A DNA stretch of 31,921 nt from Phytophthora quininea (GCA_011947345.1 JAAVTG010000563.1:1-31921), one strand, 5' to 3'; numbered from the stretch's first letter, positions 18,008 to 31,502 are shown. Translations and numbers: made by a program. The notes: generated by a model not told the origin, from the letters alone.

Positions 18008-20855
18008 CTAGTTTTCGACGCTGGTGGCCGGCGCTCCGTTGCCTGTCGGACCTATGACCACCCCACGTTGCTTGTTGTCAACAGGAGGTGCAGGCGAATC
18101 GCGGGACAACCCGCGAGCCTCCTGGACGAGGTGGAAGCGGTGGCGCAAGAAGGCCATCTCCAGCTCGCCTCGCAGCATCTCAGCCGGGTAGTCCTCGTGC
18201 ACCGTGGCCCACGTGCCTACAAGAGCCATAAAGATGCGCGAGTCCAAGAAGTCGGGCACCACGACGTTCCGCATGTGATCGTAGCACTCGTTCTCGACCT
18301 CGTCGAAAGACGTTCGGCACGCGACCTCGAGCTGCATCTCGACGCGTTTACGCAGCGCTGGAGCGAGCGGAATGGGCGACCGCGGGTTGGTCGGGTTCAG
18401 GTACTTGTCGTAGATCTTCTTAGCCGAACGCAGCACGATCTGGTAGCTCGGTAGACGTCGGTAGTGCTCGATCTCCTCCCACAGCATGAGGTTCTCGGAG
18501 CAGTGCTGGAAGTCCAGGAACTTGCGGAAGGCCTGCATACACCCTGGATACGTCAAGAAGACGTCGAGGTGGCATAGCTCGAGCTTGCCTGCTTTTGCGG
18601 CCTGATCCACACCAGCGAGGTGAGCGTCTGCAGGTGTCGACTTGCTGTCTCGACGCAGGTCTTTATAGTAGTTAGACTTGACGAATCGCGGCAAGGAGTC
18701 CTGGAGCATACCATGACGCACGCGGTTCGCAATCTTCTTGAACATGTCGACACTCGGATTCGAGAGCCGCATGTAGACCTCGTCACGCATGGCTGCGCTC
18801 ATGTCCACCTGCAGTCGCGCACTGGGCATCATGTACTTCCTGTAGATCTTCTTGGCGGAATGCTGGAGGAACTCGATGCCTGGCAGCAGCTTAAAGTCCT
18901 CCACTTCTTCGCAGAACGCCAGCAGTGGGTCCACTCCTCGTCGAGTCATGAACTGCTTGAAGTATTTCTTAGCAAACGGATCGCTCAGCAGCAAGCTGAG
19001 CTGCTGGTGCGGTGTCAGCTTCTGGTCGTCCTCGAACTTCTTGATGGACTTGCGACGAGCTTGGCCGCCTCGAGCCCCGTCGGAGAATTCAAGTGGGATG
19101 AGCTTCTCAACCGGGTAGTGCATGGCGGCGTCGATGAGCTGGAATTCTGCGAGGGCGTCTAGCTTCTGGTGGAGGACTTCGCTTTGCTCGAACCGGTTCA
19201 CCCGCCGCTGAATCTGCTTGATGTCGGGCTTGAGCTCTATCGAGTGCTCCAGATAATCTTTCGAGCGGCAGAAACCCGGCCAAATGTCGTCGCTGATGCG
19301 ATTGAAGACATTCACCTGGACTTCGTAGAACAGCTTGGGGATCAGCGCTCCCTTGTTGTCCACTACCTCGTGGATCTCACGTAACGCTCCGTTCTCTCCT
19401 AGACCCGTGATAAAGTTCTTAGACAGTGGAGAGCAGTATCGATCGTAGATCTTCCGCGTCTTGTTGACCACGAACGACAAATTGGGCAGACGTTTGCAGT
19501 CTTCGACCTCCAAGTAGAAGAGGAGGTTTTCGAGCGCCAGAGCCTCCATGCAGAAGGTCTTGAGGAAGCGCAACTTGGCTGGGTGGGCTAAAATGCCCAA
19601 CAGCGAGTAGTCTTCGGCTTCTTCGGTGCCTTCCATGATGTTAGCAGCTACCGTTCCAGTCGCCGAAGCAGCTTCGAGTGGAGTCAAACCGCTGTTGGAG
19701 ACTGGACCCGGTGCGTTCGGAAAGGTTGGCGCGCAGAAGTCCTGCATCTTTTAAACAGTTTGCTCTCACGGAAGCGCGGATACACGGATTTTTCCAGTGC
19801 GATGAAGCAAATTTGTTGTGCTGGAGCGTAGATCCCTGCTGAGATGTTGTCACCTTCGAGAGATTTCTCGATATCCAGCAGCATCTGAGCTGTCACGCAC
19901 ACTGGCGACGGAGCTTCCGGCGAGAGAAATTTGTCGTAAATCTTGCGAAGGCGACGGTGAGTGTACGAATGCGACGGCAAGTGCTGCAGCTCGTCGATTT
20001 CGACCCAGAACCGCAGCATATCTGCGCCGTTGGGGATATTACTGTCCTCGGCATACTTGAGGATCATCTTGAGCGTGGTCGGGTCCGTCAGCACGTCTGT
20101 GGTAAATACGGGCGTAAGGTTCTGGACTAGATCGAGCGCGAGTCGAGAGGTGCCAACGGCCCGACCAAAGCCTTTCTCACCGGTAACAGCAACGATCCCG
20201 CCGCTCGCGGTGCGGTCATTGTGGCCGACTTCATCAGGCACAGCTTCACGGACAGCGACGGGAGGAGCTTCATCGTGAGAGACGTCTTCACACGACGATT
20301 CGTTGGGTGACAGGGGCAGCGTCGCCTCGATGGTCTGCTCCCTGTTCTCAGCAGAGGTCATCACGGACGCCAATGTCGCTGCATCCAGCAGCGAGCTCGA
20401 TCGTGCTTGGGGATTCGCACTTGTCAACTGGAGACGGGCAAAAGTGGAGTAAGTTTCAACGCCTCAGCACAACGGAGATGATGGTTGCGGCCGAACTACC
20501 TCTGGGTGCTCGCTGTCGTGCTCCGATTCACTGTGGATCGAGTGCACTTCCGTCACTTGAGACTCGTCTAGTTCTGGTGAAGAAGCAGTATCGGTCGGTA
20601 ACTTGGCAGCAGATTGAGAGTTTGTCGCGAGTCGGATCGCAATCAGGTCGCGAACACTGCGGAAGATCTCTTCTTGGGAGTCGCCTGCAGCGAGTCGACG
20701 GTCGTACTCGTTCCTTGTCTAATCCAAACGCAAAGCATCTTGAGTTTCGTCATGAATAGCGATGCAAACGTCGCGAGTTATTGACTTACCTCTCGGACGA
20801 TTTCGGAGCCGTCCGGGTCCAGTGCGTAGATATCCACCGACGCTGCGGCTCCCAT
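18008..20855 (-). CDS. Four-RGS-domain protein, predicted N-myristoylated
   Basis: Three exons on the minus strand: 20855-20790, 20718-20500 and 20427-18008. The introns are 71 nt (20719-20789, GTAAGT to TTAG) and 72 nt (20428-20499, GTAGTT to CCAG). The start gives MGAAASVDIYALDPDGSEIV, a good myristoylation signal (Gly2, Ser6). Four RGS domains follow at about residues 205-323, 370-495, 570-690 and 730-850, each with the family's LLFYLEVEDCKRLP-like core and a KIYDKY/KIYRKY helix. RGS domains bind G-alpha and speed GTP hydrolysis, so the protein probably dampens G-protein signalling at membranes. About 901 residues are expected. One break near 19741 sits in a run of four A; a fifth A would rejoin RGS1 to the rest. 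Confidence 0.85.
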
Positions 20856-21497
20856 TTCTGCTGCCTGGGGGTCGACGTTAAGTCGATCTCCTTGCAGTCG
20901 CTACCGGTTCCCTGGCGAGTTGTCTGGCGGTGCTACCGGCGGTAAAAATGGTCCGCCGCAAAGGAGGAGGTTGAAACACTCGCGGCCTGGAGGCTAATTA
21001 CGGCCGCCCGCATGCTCCAGCGCAGTCGACGGGCTATAGATAACCTGACCGATGGTTGCTTTTGCTATAAATGGGAGGGAGGGCGCTGGCCTTCCTCTCG
21101 CTGTGACGGCCACCACACTTTGCTCTCCACACGCCGGAAATGCGTTTGCTGTTCGCGTCCTGCGGCGAGCGGAACCCACAATATATACCCACATTGAGCT
21201 GAGCGTTATGTCGCCTCGACTAACTTTACTCGAACGTCAACAAACATGTTGACGTCGAAAGTGGCTACACTTGAGAACTGAAGCACGCAAAAAGCACTTG
21301 CTGCTTGGTGGCCAAAGCTGCCATGGCCGGTGGTGATCTTCGACGCGTTCCCCGTTGCTCGAAGCGGGCAATCGAAGCCCACACACTTTTTCGACATTAG
21401 CAAATGAGCGACTCAAGTTGACGTATTAGCAGGAGCCGTTTCGCCAAGTCGCTTTTACCTGAATCCAAAGTGCTGCTTGGGCTACCGGAAGCCACCG
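20856..21497. other. Intergenic upstream of RGS gene
   Basis: This is the promoter region of the minus-strand RGS gene. It contains a TATA-like CTATAAATG at 21065-21073 on the plus strand. An ATG at 21323 followed by a possible 103-nt intron (21330-21432) could feed the open frame at 21498, but the 5' splice site (GTGGTG) is weak. Confidence 0.35.
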
Positions 21498-21944
21498 ATG
21501 CTGCCACCGACGCAGTTAAACGCAACGCGCAGCGCAAACCATTTGCTTGAGTTGGAAAGGCTGCTATTAGCTCCAGACGTTGAAGCCCACATGGCTCAAT
21601 ACCTACGCCTTTCACAACGGAAGCGTGAATATGGGGGCTCTCCAGCCACACTCTCCCATACACAGACTGAATCGATGTCCACCATCGTGGGCCTCTCACC
21701 ACCAGCAGCTCGTTGCCCTTTGACCGAACGAGAGGCACTGCACGCATTGCCAGTTTACATAAACCCCACACAAATCGCCAGGGTACCAGGTGTCCCAACT
21801 GCAACACACCATCACGCATCCAGCTCTCTGAATCAAATCGCAAAGTCAGTCGCGGACCTCTCCATTGACGAGAAGCAAAGCGAAGGAAGACGGCGGCTTC
21901 TCCAACCAGCATTGGCGTCCTCTCGGCGTACTCCCGTCCACTGA
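21498..21944 (+). CDS. Hypothetical small protein, uncertain
   Basis: A 148-codon frame from the ATG at 21498 encodes a soluble, partly helical protein (NHLLELERLLLAPDVEAHMA, LNQIAKSVADLSIDEKQSEG) with no domain I recognise. It ends 39 bases before the ATG of the PX-RING gene. A minus-strand frame of 185 codons overlaps the same DNA, and I cannot exclude that one. The plus-strand reading looks more protein-like in its helix pattern and lack of rare residues, but support is weak. It could also be an upstream exon of another transcript. Confidence 0.35.
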   Translation: MLPPTQLNATRSANHLLELERLLLAPDVEAHMAQYLRLSQRKREYGGSPATLSHTQTESMSTIVGLSPPAARCPLTEREALHALPVYINPTQIARVPGVPTATHHHASSSLNQIAKSVADLSIDEKQSEGRRRLLQPALASSRRTPVH

Positions 21945-21983
21945 TTGCGCGCACTCCCTGGCCGCTCCGTCCACTTCTCCACC

Positions 21984-23240
21984 ATGATGTACTCGCCAGA
22001 GTTGTCGGCGGCGCTGGCCAACCGCCACCGCCGTCGCGCCAGCGTTAACGCCAGGAAGCGGTCGCTGACCGACCACGCCATTAGCAGCAGCAGCAGTCGC
22101 AACAGCGGCAGCGGACGCTCTTTGCTGCCATCCACCAGCGGACCCACTCGCCTGAGCTTCTCCGGCCGCAAAAGCGGCGGCCTGGACATGGAGATGGAGA
22201 CGTCTCCAGTGCCGCTGGCCGTCACGTACCTGGAGAAGGTGGTGCTGGAGATGTCGGTGACCAAGAAACATGCCGACGTGCGGTACGTGCTGACGGTGCG
22301 CCACAACGAGCTGAATGTGGCGTGGCGTCACGCCCGGAGCTTCGACGAGTACCGGAAACTGCAGCAGAGACTCCTCCAGAAGCTGCAGCACGGCCACTTT
22401 TGCAACGCCGACTGTCCGTGGCTTTATGGCTTCCTCAAGAGCTACTTCCCCAAGAAACTGGTCTTCACCTTTTCCAGCGTCAAAGTGGTCGAGAACAGGA
22501 AACAGACGCTCGAGAGGTTCTTCTCGGGGCTCTTGGGGTTTCTAATGGACAAAAAGAACCACTGCTGCTCGGTCGTCATGACTGGCTTTGCCGACAATCT
22601 GGTCGAGTTCATCTACGGAGACGCACTGCAGCAACATGGGCTGGAGAACCCAACCAAAAGCGTGCCGGCGTCGCCCGCGGAGCTCATGGGACGGAAAAGT
22701 GACGGCTTCCAGTCCAGATGGGACGACCCGCCCACGCCCGAGAAGCGGAGGGAACAGCAGACGCGGCCGTCGTTGACCAACACGTCGTTCACGGGCTCGA
22801 TCCCGGACGACGACGCGGTCAACGATCCGAATTGTGGTGACTGCGGCATCTGCGGCTCGAGTTTGTGCGGCGTGGCGTTCGGCAGCTCGTCCAGTCTGAC
22901 GACGTCAATTGTGTCGCTGTCGGAGGACGACAGCAGCGCGTCAGGCAGCTCCCGGACGAATTCGGGCGCTGCCATCCCGCCACTTTCTCGAAGCAACAGC
23001 AGCAACAACGGAGTCTTCAACCCGCCGTGGTTGGGGACGACTAAGAACTCGGGCAGCAAGGGCAGCGCCAACAGCTTTGGCAGCGGTAGACGGAGCAACA
23101 GCAGCGCAAGGCGACGCGCTGCCACGTACTACTTGACGACGCTCAGTTGTGGCCATCAATTCCACGACGAGTGCATCGTACCGAAGCTCAACGAGTCGCT
23201 CCAGTGCCCTACGTGCGGACGTCTCCAGACCAACGACTAA
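21984..23240 (+). CDS. PX-domain protein with split C-terminal RING-type finger
   Basis: 418 residues from the ATG at 21984; the frame is open upstream but has no earlier ATG. A basic Ser-rich N-terminus precedes a PX domain at about residues 70-205 (SFDEYRKLQQRLLQKL, NRKQTLERFFSGLLGFL), a phosphoinositide-binding module of endosomal proteins. A RING-H2-like finger is split. Cys284, 287, 290 and 295 lie in GDCGICGSSLC, then about 95 Ser/Asn/Gly-rich residues intervene, then Cys389, His391, His394, Cys397, Cys408 and Cys411 near the C-terminus. If it folds as a RING, it would be a membrane-targeted E3 ubiquitin ligase. Intact. It converges with the DOT1-like gene, with a 127-bp gap. Confidence 0.88.
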   Translation: MMYSPELSAALANRHRRRASVNARKRSLTDHAISSSSSRNSGSGRSLLPSTSGPTRLSFSGRKSGGLDMEMETSPVPLAVTYLEKVVLEMSVTKKHADVRYVLTVRHNELNVAWRHARSFDEYRKLQQRLLQKLQHGHFCNADCPWLYGFLKSYFPKKLVFTFSSVKVVENRKQTLERFFSGLLGFLMDKKNHCCSVVMTGFADNLVEFIYGDALQQHGLENPTKSVPASPAELMGRKSDGFQSRWDDPPTPEKRREQQTRPSLTNTSFTGSIPDDDAVNDPNCGDCGICGSSLCGVAFGSSSSLTTSIVSLSEDDSSASGSSRTNSGAAIPPLSRSNSSNNGVFNPPWLGTTKNSGSKGSANSFGSGRRSNSSARRRAATYYLTTLSCGHQFHDECIVPKLNESLQCPTCGRLQTND

Positions 23241-23367
23241 GCCTCTTGAACAGTATGAGCCACGTGATTTCCGGGACAACGGGCGATAAGAGGATGTCCA
23301 TAGCCGTATATTATGCCCCGCTATCAAAGCAAGTTCTTCACCCTCGCTGTGTTGCATTCAAATGAGC

Positions 23368-24221
23368 TCACTTTCTGCGGTGCAAGTACCAGGTTGCATC
23401 GCCCCAGGCCTCCTGCGTGACTGTGAGCTGTCGTAGCATCTCGAAGCTGTGCGTGTCAGGGATTTGGTGGGTAGCCGTGATGACAATTGCTCCAGGTTTG
23501 CACGACTGACTGAGCTTCCGTGTCAGCGAGTGCATCAATCTCTCACCAAAGCACGTCGAGTTCATGAAGACGAGATCGGCATTCTGCGGCCAGTCGACGG
23601 CCAACGCGTCGCCCAACAGGAACGAGAATCGCATGCGCTTCTTCTGCATCGATAAGGCGAAGTTCGGCTTGATGAGCTTCTCCCAGCGCTGCTGAACCTC
23701 CTGAGAGATGCCATGGAGACCTTCCAGCACTTCGATGCCATAGCAAGCGTCGAAATCGTGCAGTAGAGCTGCTGCAAACACTGCCTTGCCACTGCCCGAC
23801 CCAATGTCCAAGAAGACCCCGCCAGGCTTTGTGAGCACGTGGTGCCAGCGCTTCAACACGTCCAGTACCACTTTGAACGGCTCAAAGGCGATCTCGCCGT
23901 ACACGAGACTTAGCGAGATGTACTCCCGTTCACGACGTTCCTCTCGAGAGGCTCGTTTGGCGACTGGCAGCGGATGCTCTCGGTACAAAGTCTCGAACAC
24001 TTGAGTCATGACGCCCATGGTTTCTTCCGACACTGCAGATACGACCGAGTGTTGGTTCGAACTCGACGGTCTCGAGGGTTCGTCGTCGCTCTCGGCTCGC
24101 TATTGTTATGGTCGTCATCGATAAGAGTCTTAGAGGCATCACTGGCATCTCGATCGACCTGCGAGTTCATCGTAAAGATCCCAGCGACGCTTGACTTGTC
24201 AACCTGTCCGACGTGACTCAT
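23368..24221 (-). CDS. DOT1-like SAM-dependent methyltransferase
   Basis: The class I methyltransferase fold is clear: motif I in VFLDIGSGSGKAVFAAALL, the acidic ribose-binding residue in GIEVLEGLH, and a DOT1-like VFMNSTCFGERLM loop. DOT1 enzymes methylate lysine 79 of histone H3. Here the catalytic domain is short (about 220 residues) with no large DNA-binding tail, so the substrate is uncertain. I place the start at the ATG at 24221 (MSHVGQVDKSSVAG). An acidic Ser-rich leader then joins SVVSAVSEETMGVMTQVFE after one lost base near 24087. Without that repair the protein would start at GTG 24033 or the next ATG. It is divergent from the kinesin gene, with 131 bp between the starts, which probably form a shared promoter. 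Confidence 0.8.
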
Positions 24222-24352
24222 GTCAAAGCCAGGGTAGTTTCACGCTACCAATTTTACGAGGTGGGCAGCTCCATCGGTGAGTTTCAACGACCGACTAGAG
24301 CTTTGTTCATGCAGGGAGCGCATCGTCTCGGTTGAACGCCTTGCCGAGCAAC
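24222..24352. promoter_or_regulatory. Bidirectional promoter region
   Basis: Only 131 bases separate the ATGs of the divergent methyltransferase and kinesin genes, so both promoters must lie here or within the neighbouring 5' exons. No specific initiator motif was identified. Confidence 0.4.
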
Positions 24353-26759
<2,407 letters not shown>

Positions 26760-26851
26760 AGGAGATTGAATTTAGCTGTGATTGTTGTCGCTCTTGATAG
26801 TGCCTTCGGGAGTTGTAGCCAGTCGCTTGTCTTAGCTGTTGATCTATCAAT

Positions 26852-26879
26852 CGAATCGATACTCGAGTGGATCGATTCG
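26852..26879. repeat. Inverted repeat between convergent genes
   Basis: CGAATCGAT (26852-26860) and ATCGATTCG (26871-26879) are 9-bp inverted arms around a 10-nt loop that holds CTCGAG. It lies between the convergent kinesin and leucine-rich-like genes, which end 191 bp apart. The words resemble the GATCGG arrays of the transposon island, so it could be a transposon remnant or a 3'-end structure. Confidence 0.45.
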
Positions 26880-26950
26880 TGAGCGGAAATACACTTGCCG
26901 GAGCACAGGTGGGGCCGCGAACGTGAAGATATTCGCCAAAGCATCCTGGT

Positions 26951-29094
26951 TCAGCATGCTAAGCCGTGGAGGTGACACGTGTGCCTTCTTCCCCTTGGTC
27001 CTCTTTCAAACGAAAACACGCTCAAAAAAGCGACTTTGCTATCCGTCGATAATGGCTCGCGCGCCTTTGGAAGCGCCTCCAAATGGTGCTTCCGAAATGT
27101 CGCCATGTGAGCCTCATACTCGGACGGAACCGATATTTTAAAGTACTCCACGAATTTGTTCGCTTCAAGTATCTGCACAAGTGGCTGCAAGTCTTCCTCA
27201 AAGTTTCGCAGCTCGTAGTTGCGCAGACTTTGATCCCAACCGCTCCATTGCCGAGTCAGACGGATTTTCAAACGTCGGACGCACCGCGCAATGGGATTGT
27301 CTACGCTGGTCAGTGCAGTCGACAGCGCGCCAATGTCATGCCAATTCGTAGGTTGGAGATCGTCAAGCGAGGTGCAAAGCTCTCGGTAAGAGCTGAAGTC
27401 TAGCAGCACGTCTATCCAGCCCCCACTCAGCGTCAACTCCTCTAGCTGAGGACAATGCCGAAGAATCCACGTTTCATCAGGGCCGTCTCTCGGGCCTGAA
27501 AGCGTCAACGACCGTAGTGACGATCCAATTAATTCTACAAAACGAGGCAGCCCTGCTGTCTCCGTGTCGGTGCGAGGAATTTCCACCGTCAGGGATTGCA
27601 ACCCGGTAGTGTCACAACCTGCACTTGTCATGGGCTTCGAGAACGTCAAATCTCCACGTCGGACTTGGCATCTTCCAATTCCAGGAACTATAGCATTGAC
27701 CCAGTCGCTTCTTCCATCGTCGCTGAAGGTTTTAACCGCAAGAATTGACATGGTATAAGTCAAAACATGCGAGTCCAAATTCAGTTCAATATGGATGGGT
27801 GCTGCTTCTCGCAAGGTTGCATCCCGCTCGGCGATTTGGCCACGCGGGGTCCCACAAAGCTCTTCTTCTGGGTGGTCCGAGTTTACAATCGCCGCAAAAG
27901 CTTCGACGTCGCTAGGTGACATCGAACCAATGACAATCTCGAGACTCCCCAGCGCTGAACATGCACGCGCGCTTTGAAAAGACCCCGTAAGCCAGCCATT
28001 TATACCAGGATTGCGATTGGCGCGGATCGTATGGGCTGAACTGTACAGTGATCTGCTTCGTCGTCTGACTCACGACTATCGACGAAAACAGCGCTGCGAT
28101 GTAGAAATCCGGCGAAGTCAGCAACTTCGATATCAATCATTCCTAATTGAAGTGCTTCAGCTTCCACGTGATAGTTCATATTCGCGTTGATAGGAGAGCG
28201 ACGTGTACTATCAAAGACACGTCTCATGAACTGACCGAGAGCTTTCCTGGCTGTGGATCCGCTCGGCGGGTCGTATGCTCCTTCTTCTTTGAGCACGATA
28301 TACAGCTTGTCTGAAAACCAAACATTGTCCAGTACCAACCAGTCCATTGTCTCCGCGAGTTCAGCAGTAGGAATCCCAATCGGTTTGTCAAAGGTCATGC
28401 ACATTGGTTCTAGAACGAACGTGCAACGCAGAGACCCAGACTCCACCGCATCTTGACTGCGGTCGAATTCTTCCCACTGCTGCTTAATCACGCGTTCAGC
28501 TCTCGCAACGTCCAGGAGGTCTGTATGGGTGGGCACTAGATTGGCATCCGATCCTCCAAAACGTACTTTGACTGGAACCATAACGTCCACTCCAGACTTG
28601 TTCGTCTGCAGTTTCTCATCCATCGCTGCAATTCTCTGCAGTGTTTCAAGGTACTTCGGACTCGGGTGGACGTACTGATGGACTCCACAGAACTGCACCA
28701 GGTCGAACTCCACTTTGTTGGGGTCTTCTTGGTTCACGTGCATGCCGTAGTCCAAGTCTAGCGAAAACTTGGCCGCAATGTTTTCAAACTTCTCCTCGCC
28801 CTCCCGTCCAACGTCCACCTTGACGTGTGTCCCCAGCAAATAGATCCACGCTTTAGGGTCCACATACTCCACCGCCGCCAGCAGCAGCAACGCCTCCCTC
28901 GTTTTCTGGAACTGACGACGGAATTCTGCTTCCTCCAACATGTTGCCAGAAGTACCTTCCGACCGCATTGGGAGCTCCACGTGGATAGTGCGAGTGTTCT
29001 CCCGCACGTCCACGGTAGTGTGGAAGTCGTTGCAAGTCACTCGTCCCTTGAGGGCGGCGCACCACGACGCCAGGAATCCCCATCGCTCTTCCAT
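26951..29094 (-). CDS. Large unknown protein with leucine-rich-like C-terminal half, paralogue 1
   Basis: I do not recognise this family by name. From the ATG at 29094 an N-terminal half of about 340 residues (MEERWGFLASWCAALKGRV) contains WIYLLG, FDLVQFCGVHQY and SGSLRCTFVLEPM, all shared with the neighbour. The C-terminal half is leucine-rich-like (SLRSLTLSG, CPQLEELTLSG, CVRRLKIRL). There is no signal peptide or membrane segment. The frame breaks twice: near 28130 (two bases short compared with the neighbour) and at 27956-27986, where the paralogue has the identical shift. About 710 residues are expected across the breaks. It may be a functional gene with recoding, or an old pseudogene. 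It lies in tandem with paralogue 2, 200 bp upstream. Confidence 0.6.
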
Positions 29095-29293
29095 TTTGAT
29101 GTTCGATTCGGAAATTCTTCGAATTGAAATATGGCTACATTTGTTGTTTAGTTTGTGTAGTAAACTTGTCGAACAACAGGCTGAGCAACAAACTGGAAAA
29201 TGAGTGCGAGGGATTCCTCATCCGGCTCGTGAAGCGATCGTTGTGGTAGCGTTGACCGAGTTTTCTTGTCTCGAGCTGGAGGTGGGAAGATGC

Positions 29294-31436
29294 TCAAAAG
29301 GCGAGTTTGCTTTCGGTTGAAAGAGGTTCAAGTTCCCGTGGAATTGGTGTCAGGTGGTGCTTCCGGAAGGCGTCGATGAATTTCAGGTACTTGCTGCGGA
29401 CAGCAACTTCGAGATATTCCAGGCTCTTGTTGGTCTCGAGAATGTCCAGCAGTGGCCGCAGATCGGTGTCAAACCCACGTGGGTTGTAGGCGATCGGAAT
29501 GTCAGCCCAACGGTTCCATTGGTTGGTCAGACGAATTCGTAGTCGTCGTAGACATTTGGCAGCTGGATTGATTGATTGTCCATGTTGGACAAGGCCTTGG
29601 ACACTGCAGCAATCTCGTGCCAATTGGTCGGCGGCAATTCAGGCAACGGCTGACCGCTTTTCCGATACTCGGCAAAATTGAGCTGCACGTCTATCCAAGT
29701 TCCACTCAGCGACAGTTCCTCCAGATTGGGGCACCACTGAAGGATTTCACTTTCTTCAAGGTCAACTCGGGCGCCCCACAGGGTCAACGACCTCAAGGAT
29801 GGCCCGATTGTCTTTAGAAAGTAGGGTAGCCCATCGGTAGCTGCGTCATCCCATTGACAAAAGCCGACAGTGAGCGACAGCAAGGTTGGGGAGGCGCAGT
29901 GTCGACTGCATCGATCTGGTGGAATGCCAAGTCCCCTCGCCGAACTTGGCACCGCCCAAACCCAGCGACTAGAGCATCGACCCATTGGCTCCTCCCGTCG
30001 TCACTAAATGTCCGAATGGGGTCCACTGGTTCGGGAAAACTCAAGACACGAGAGCTGGTGTCGTACTCTCCATTCTCATCAAAGATCCATCGAATCGGAG
30101 CTCCACTCGGCAGCGTTGCGTCTCTCTCGTCAATTTCGCCTCGAGGACGCCCACATACGTCTTCTTCGGGATGCGCGGAATTCAGTACGGCTGAAAACGC
30201 CTCAACAGACTCCACCGTCATTTCACCCAGCAGAAGATGAAGCGTTTCCAACGCTGAGTTTCTCCTTGCTCGACTCGAAAATGTCGTAAGCCAACCACTT
30301 GTACCAGAAAATGCTGTCAGTTGCATCGAACGGAGACTCACCAAAGTGCAGCGCGACGGTCTTTGTCATTTGGTTGAGAACCAGCGCCGAATTCAGAGCT
30401 GCAATAGAAGAATCCAAAGTCTCTTCTGAGCCGTAGACCTCCACCACGCCCAGTTGAAGCGGCCTCGGACCTTGAAGTCATTCAAACGATAGTGAGAGTC
30501 TGTGAGAGCACGAGTGCTGTCGAACAGACTTCGCATCAGCTGGCCAACCACTTTCCTTGACAAAAGTGTATCTTCCGGATCAATGTTTTCGGTCACCAAC
30601 GAGAACGACCAAAACCTCGAGAAGCAGACATTGCCACGCAGCATCCGCGCGAGCGTCTCCGCTAATTCAGGGGTGGTCGTGTGTTCCACGTCGTGAAAAT
30701 TCACTTGCATCGGTTCCAGCACAAAAGTGCAGCGCAGCGATCCTGACGCCACGCCGTCTTGCTTTCCTTGTTTGTGTCGATATTCCTCCCACTGCTGATT
30801 GATCGTTCGCTCTGCTGTTCCCACATCTCCAAGATCCATGAGCGCTTCAGTCTGCTCTTCCGGGATTGACAAGCAAACTTTCACTGGGACCTCGATGTCC
30901 ACTCCAGGCTGATCCGCTGGTAAACTTCCATCCAGTGCAGCAATCCTCTCCAAGTCCTGAAGATATTCACGACTTGACTGCTCCCGTTGGTGAGTGCCAC
31001 AGAACCGAACAAGATCAAAGTCTGGTCTGCTAGGATCAACTTTGCTCGTGTGCATGCCGCAGTCCAAAGCCAACGTAAACCTGGCGTCGACGTTTTCAAA
31101 CTTCTCTTGTCCTTTGTTCCGATGTTCACCTCACAATACTTTTTCCAGTAGATACTTCCAGGCGTCGTGGTCCACATGCTCCACCGCCGCCAGCAGTGCC
31201 AACGCCTCTCTCGTCTTGGCAAACGTTAAATGAAATTGTCTCTCCAGCTCAGCAGCATTAGAAGCTTCTTCTTCTTCGTCGTCTGTAGGTCTTCTGGGCA
31301 TCTCCACCTGCAGTTCGTAGTGGCCGCCCCACCCTTTCAGCATCCCCCAGGGTCTTCACACTTGATCTTGCCCTTCAAACCCCGCACCATGCAGAGACAA
31401 ACCCCAACGCAGCTCGTAGCTCGCACTCGACTCCAT
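29294..31436 (-). pseudogene. Large unknown protein with leucine-rich-like half, paralogue 2, many breaks
   Basis: Tandem copy of the gene at 26951-29094; homology runs along the whole length, from MESSASYELRWGLSLHG (ATG at 31436) to PLSTESKLAF. Shared landmarks are KTREALALLAAVEHVD, FDLVRFCGTHQ, SGSLRCTFVLEPM, WYKWLAY, HPEEDVCG and CPNLEELSLSG. The frame breaks near 31388, 31345, 31143, 31103, 30462, 30255-30285, 29905 and 29568. A missing T near 29296 also cuts the C-terminus short of its paralogue. Several breaks sit in homopolymers or the CAATCAATCAATC run, so some could be sequence errors. Nine breaks in 2.1 kb, however, favour real decay. The function is unknown. Confidence 0.65.
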
Positions 31437-31502
31437 CAGATCCAAATGGACAAGAATCGTACAGAAAACCAATGTATTTCGTGGTGGCTGCCCATCTAAT
31501 AT

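Noticed and set aside
21397..21954. 185-codon minus-strand frame
   Set aside because: No motif, and it overlaps the 5' region of the PX-RING gene; the plus-strand frame in the same DNA looks slightly better.
27952..28005. Intron explaining the shared shift in the leucine-rich-like pair
   Set aside because: The only matching GT...CAG pair is 51 nt in both genes, a multiple of three, so it does not change frame, and it would remove the conserved WYKWLAY coding segment.
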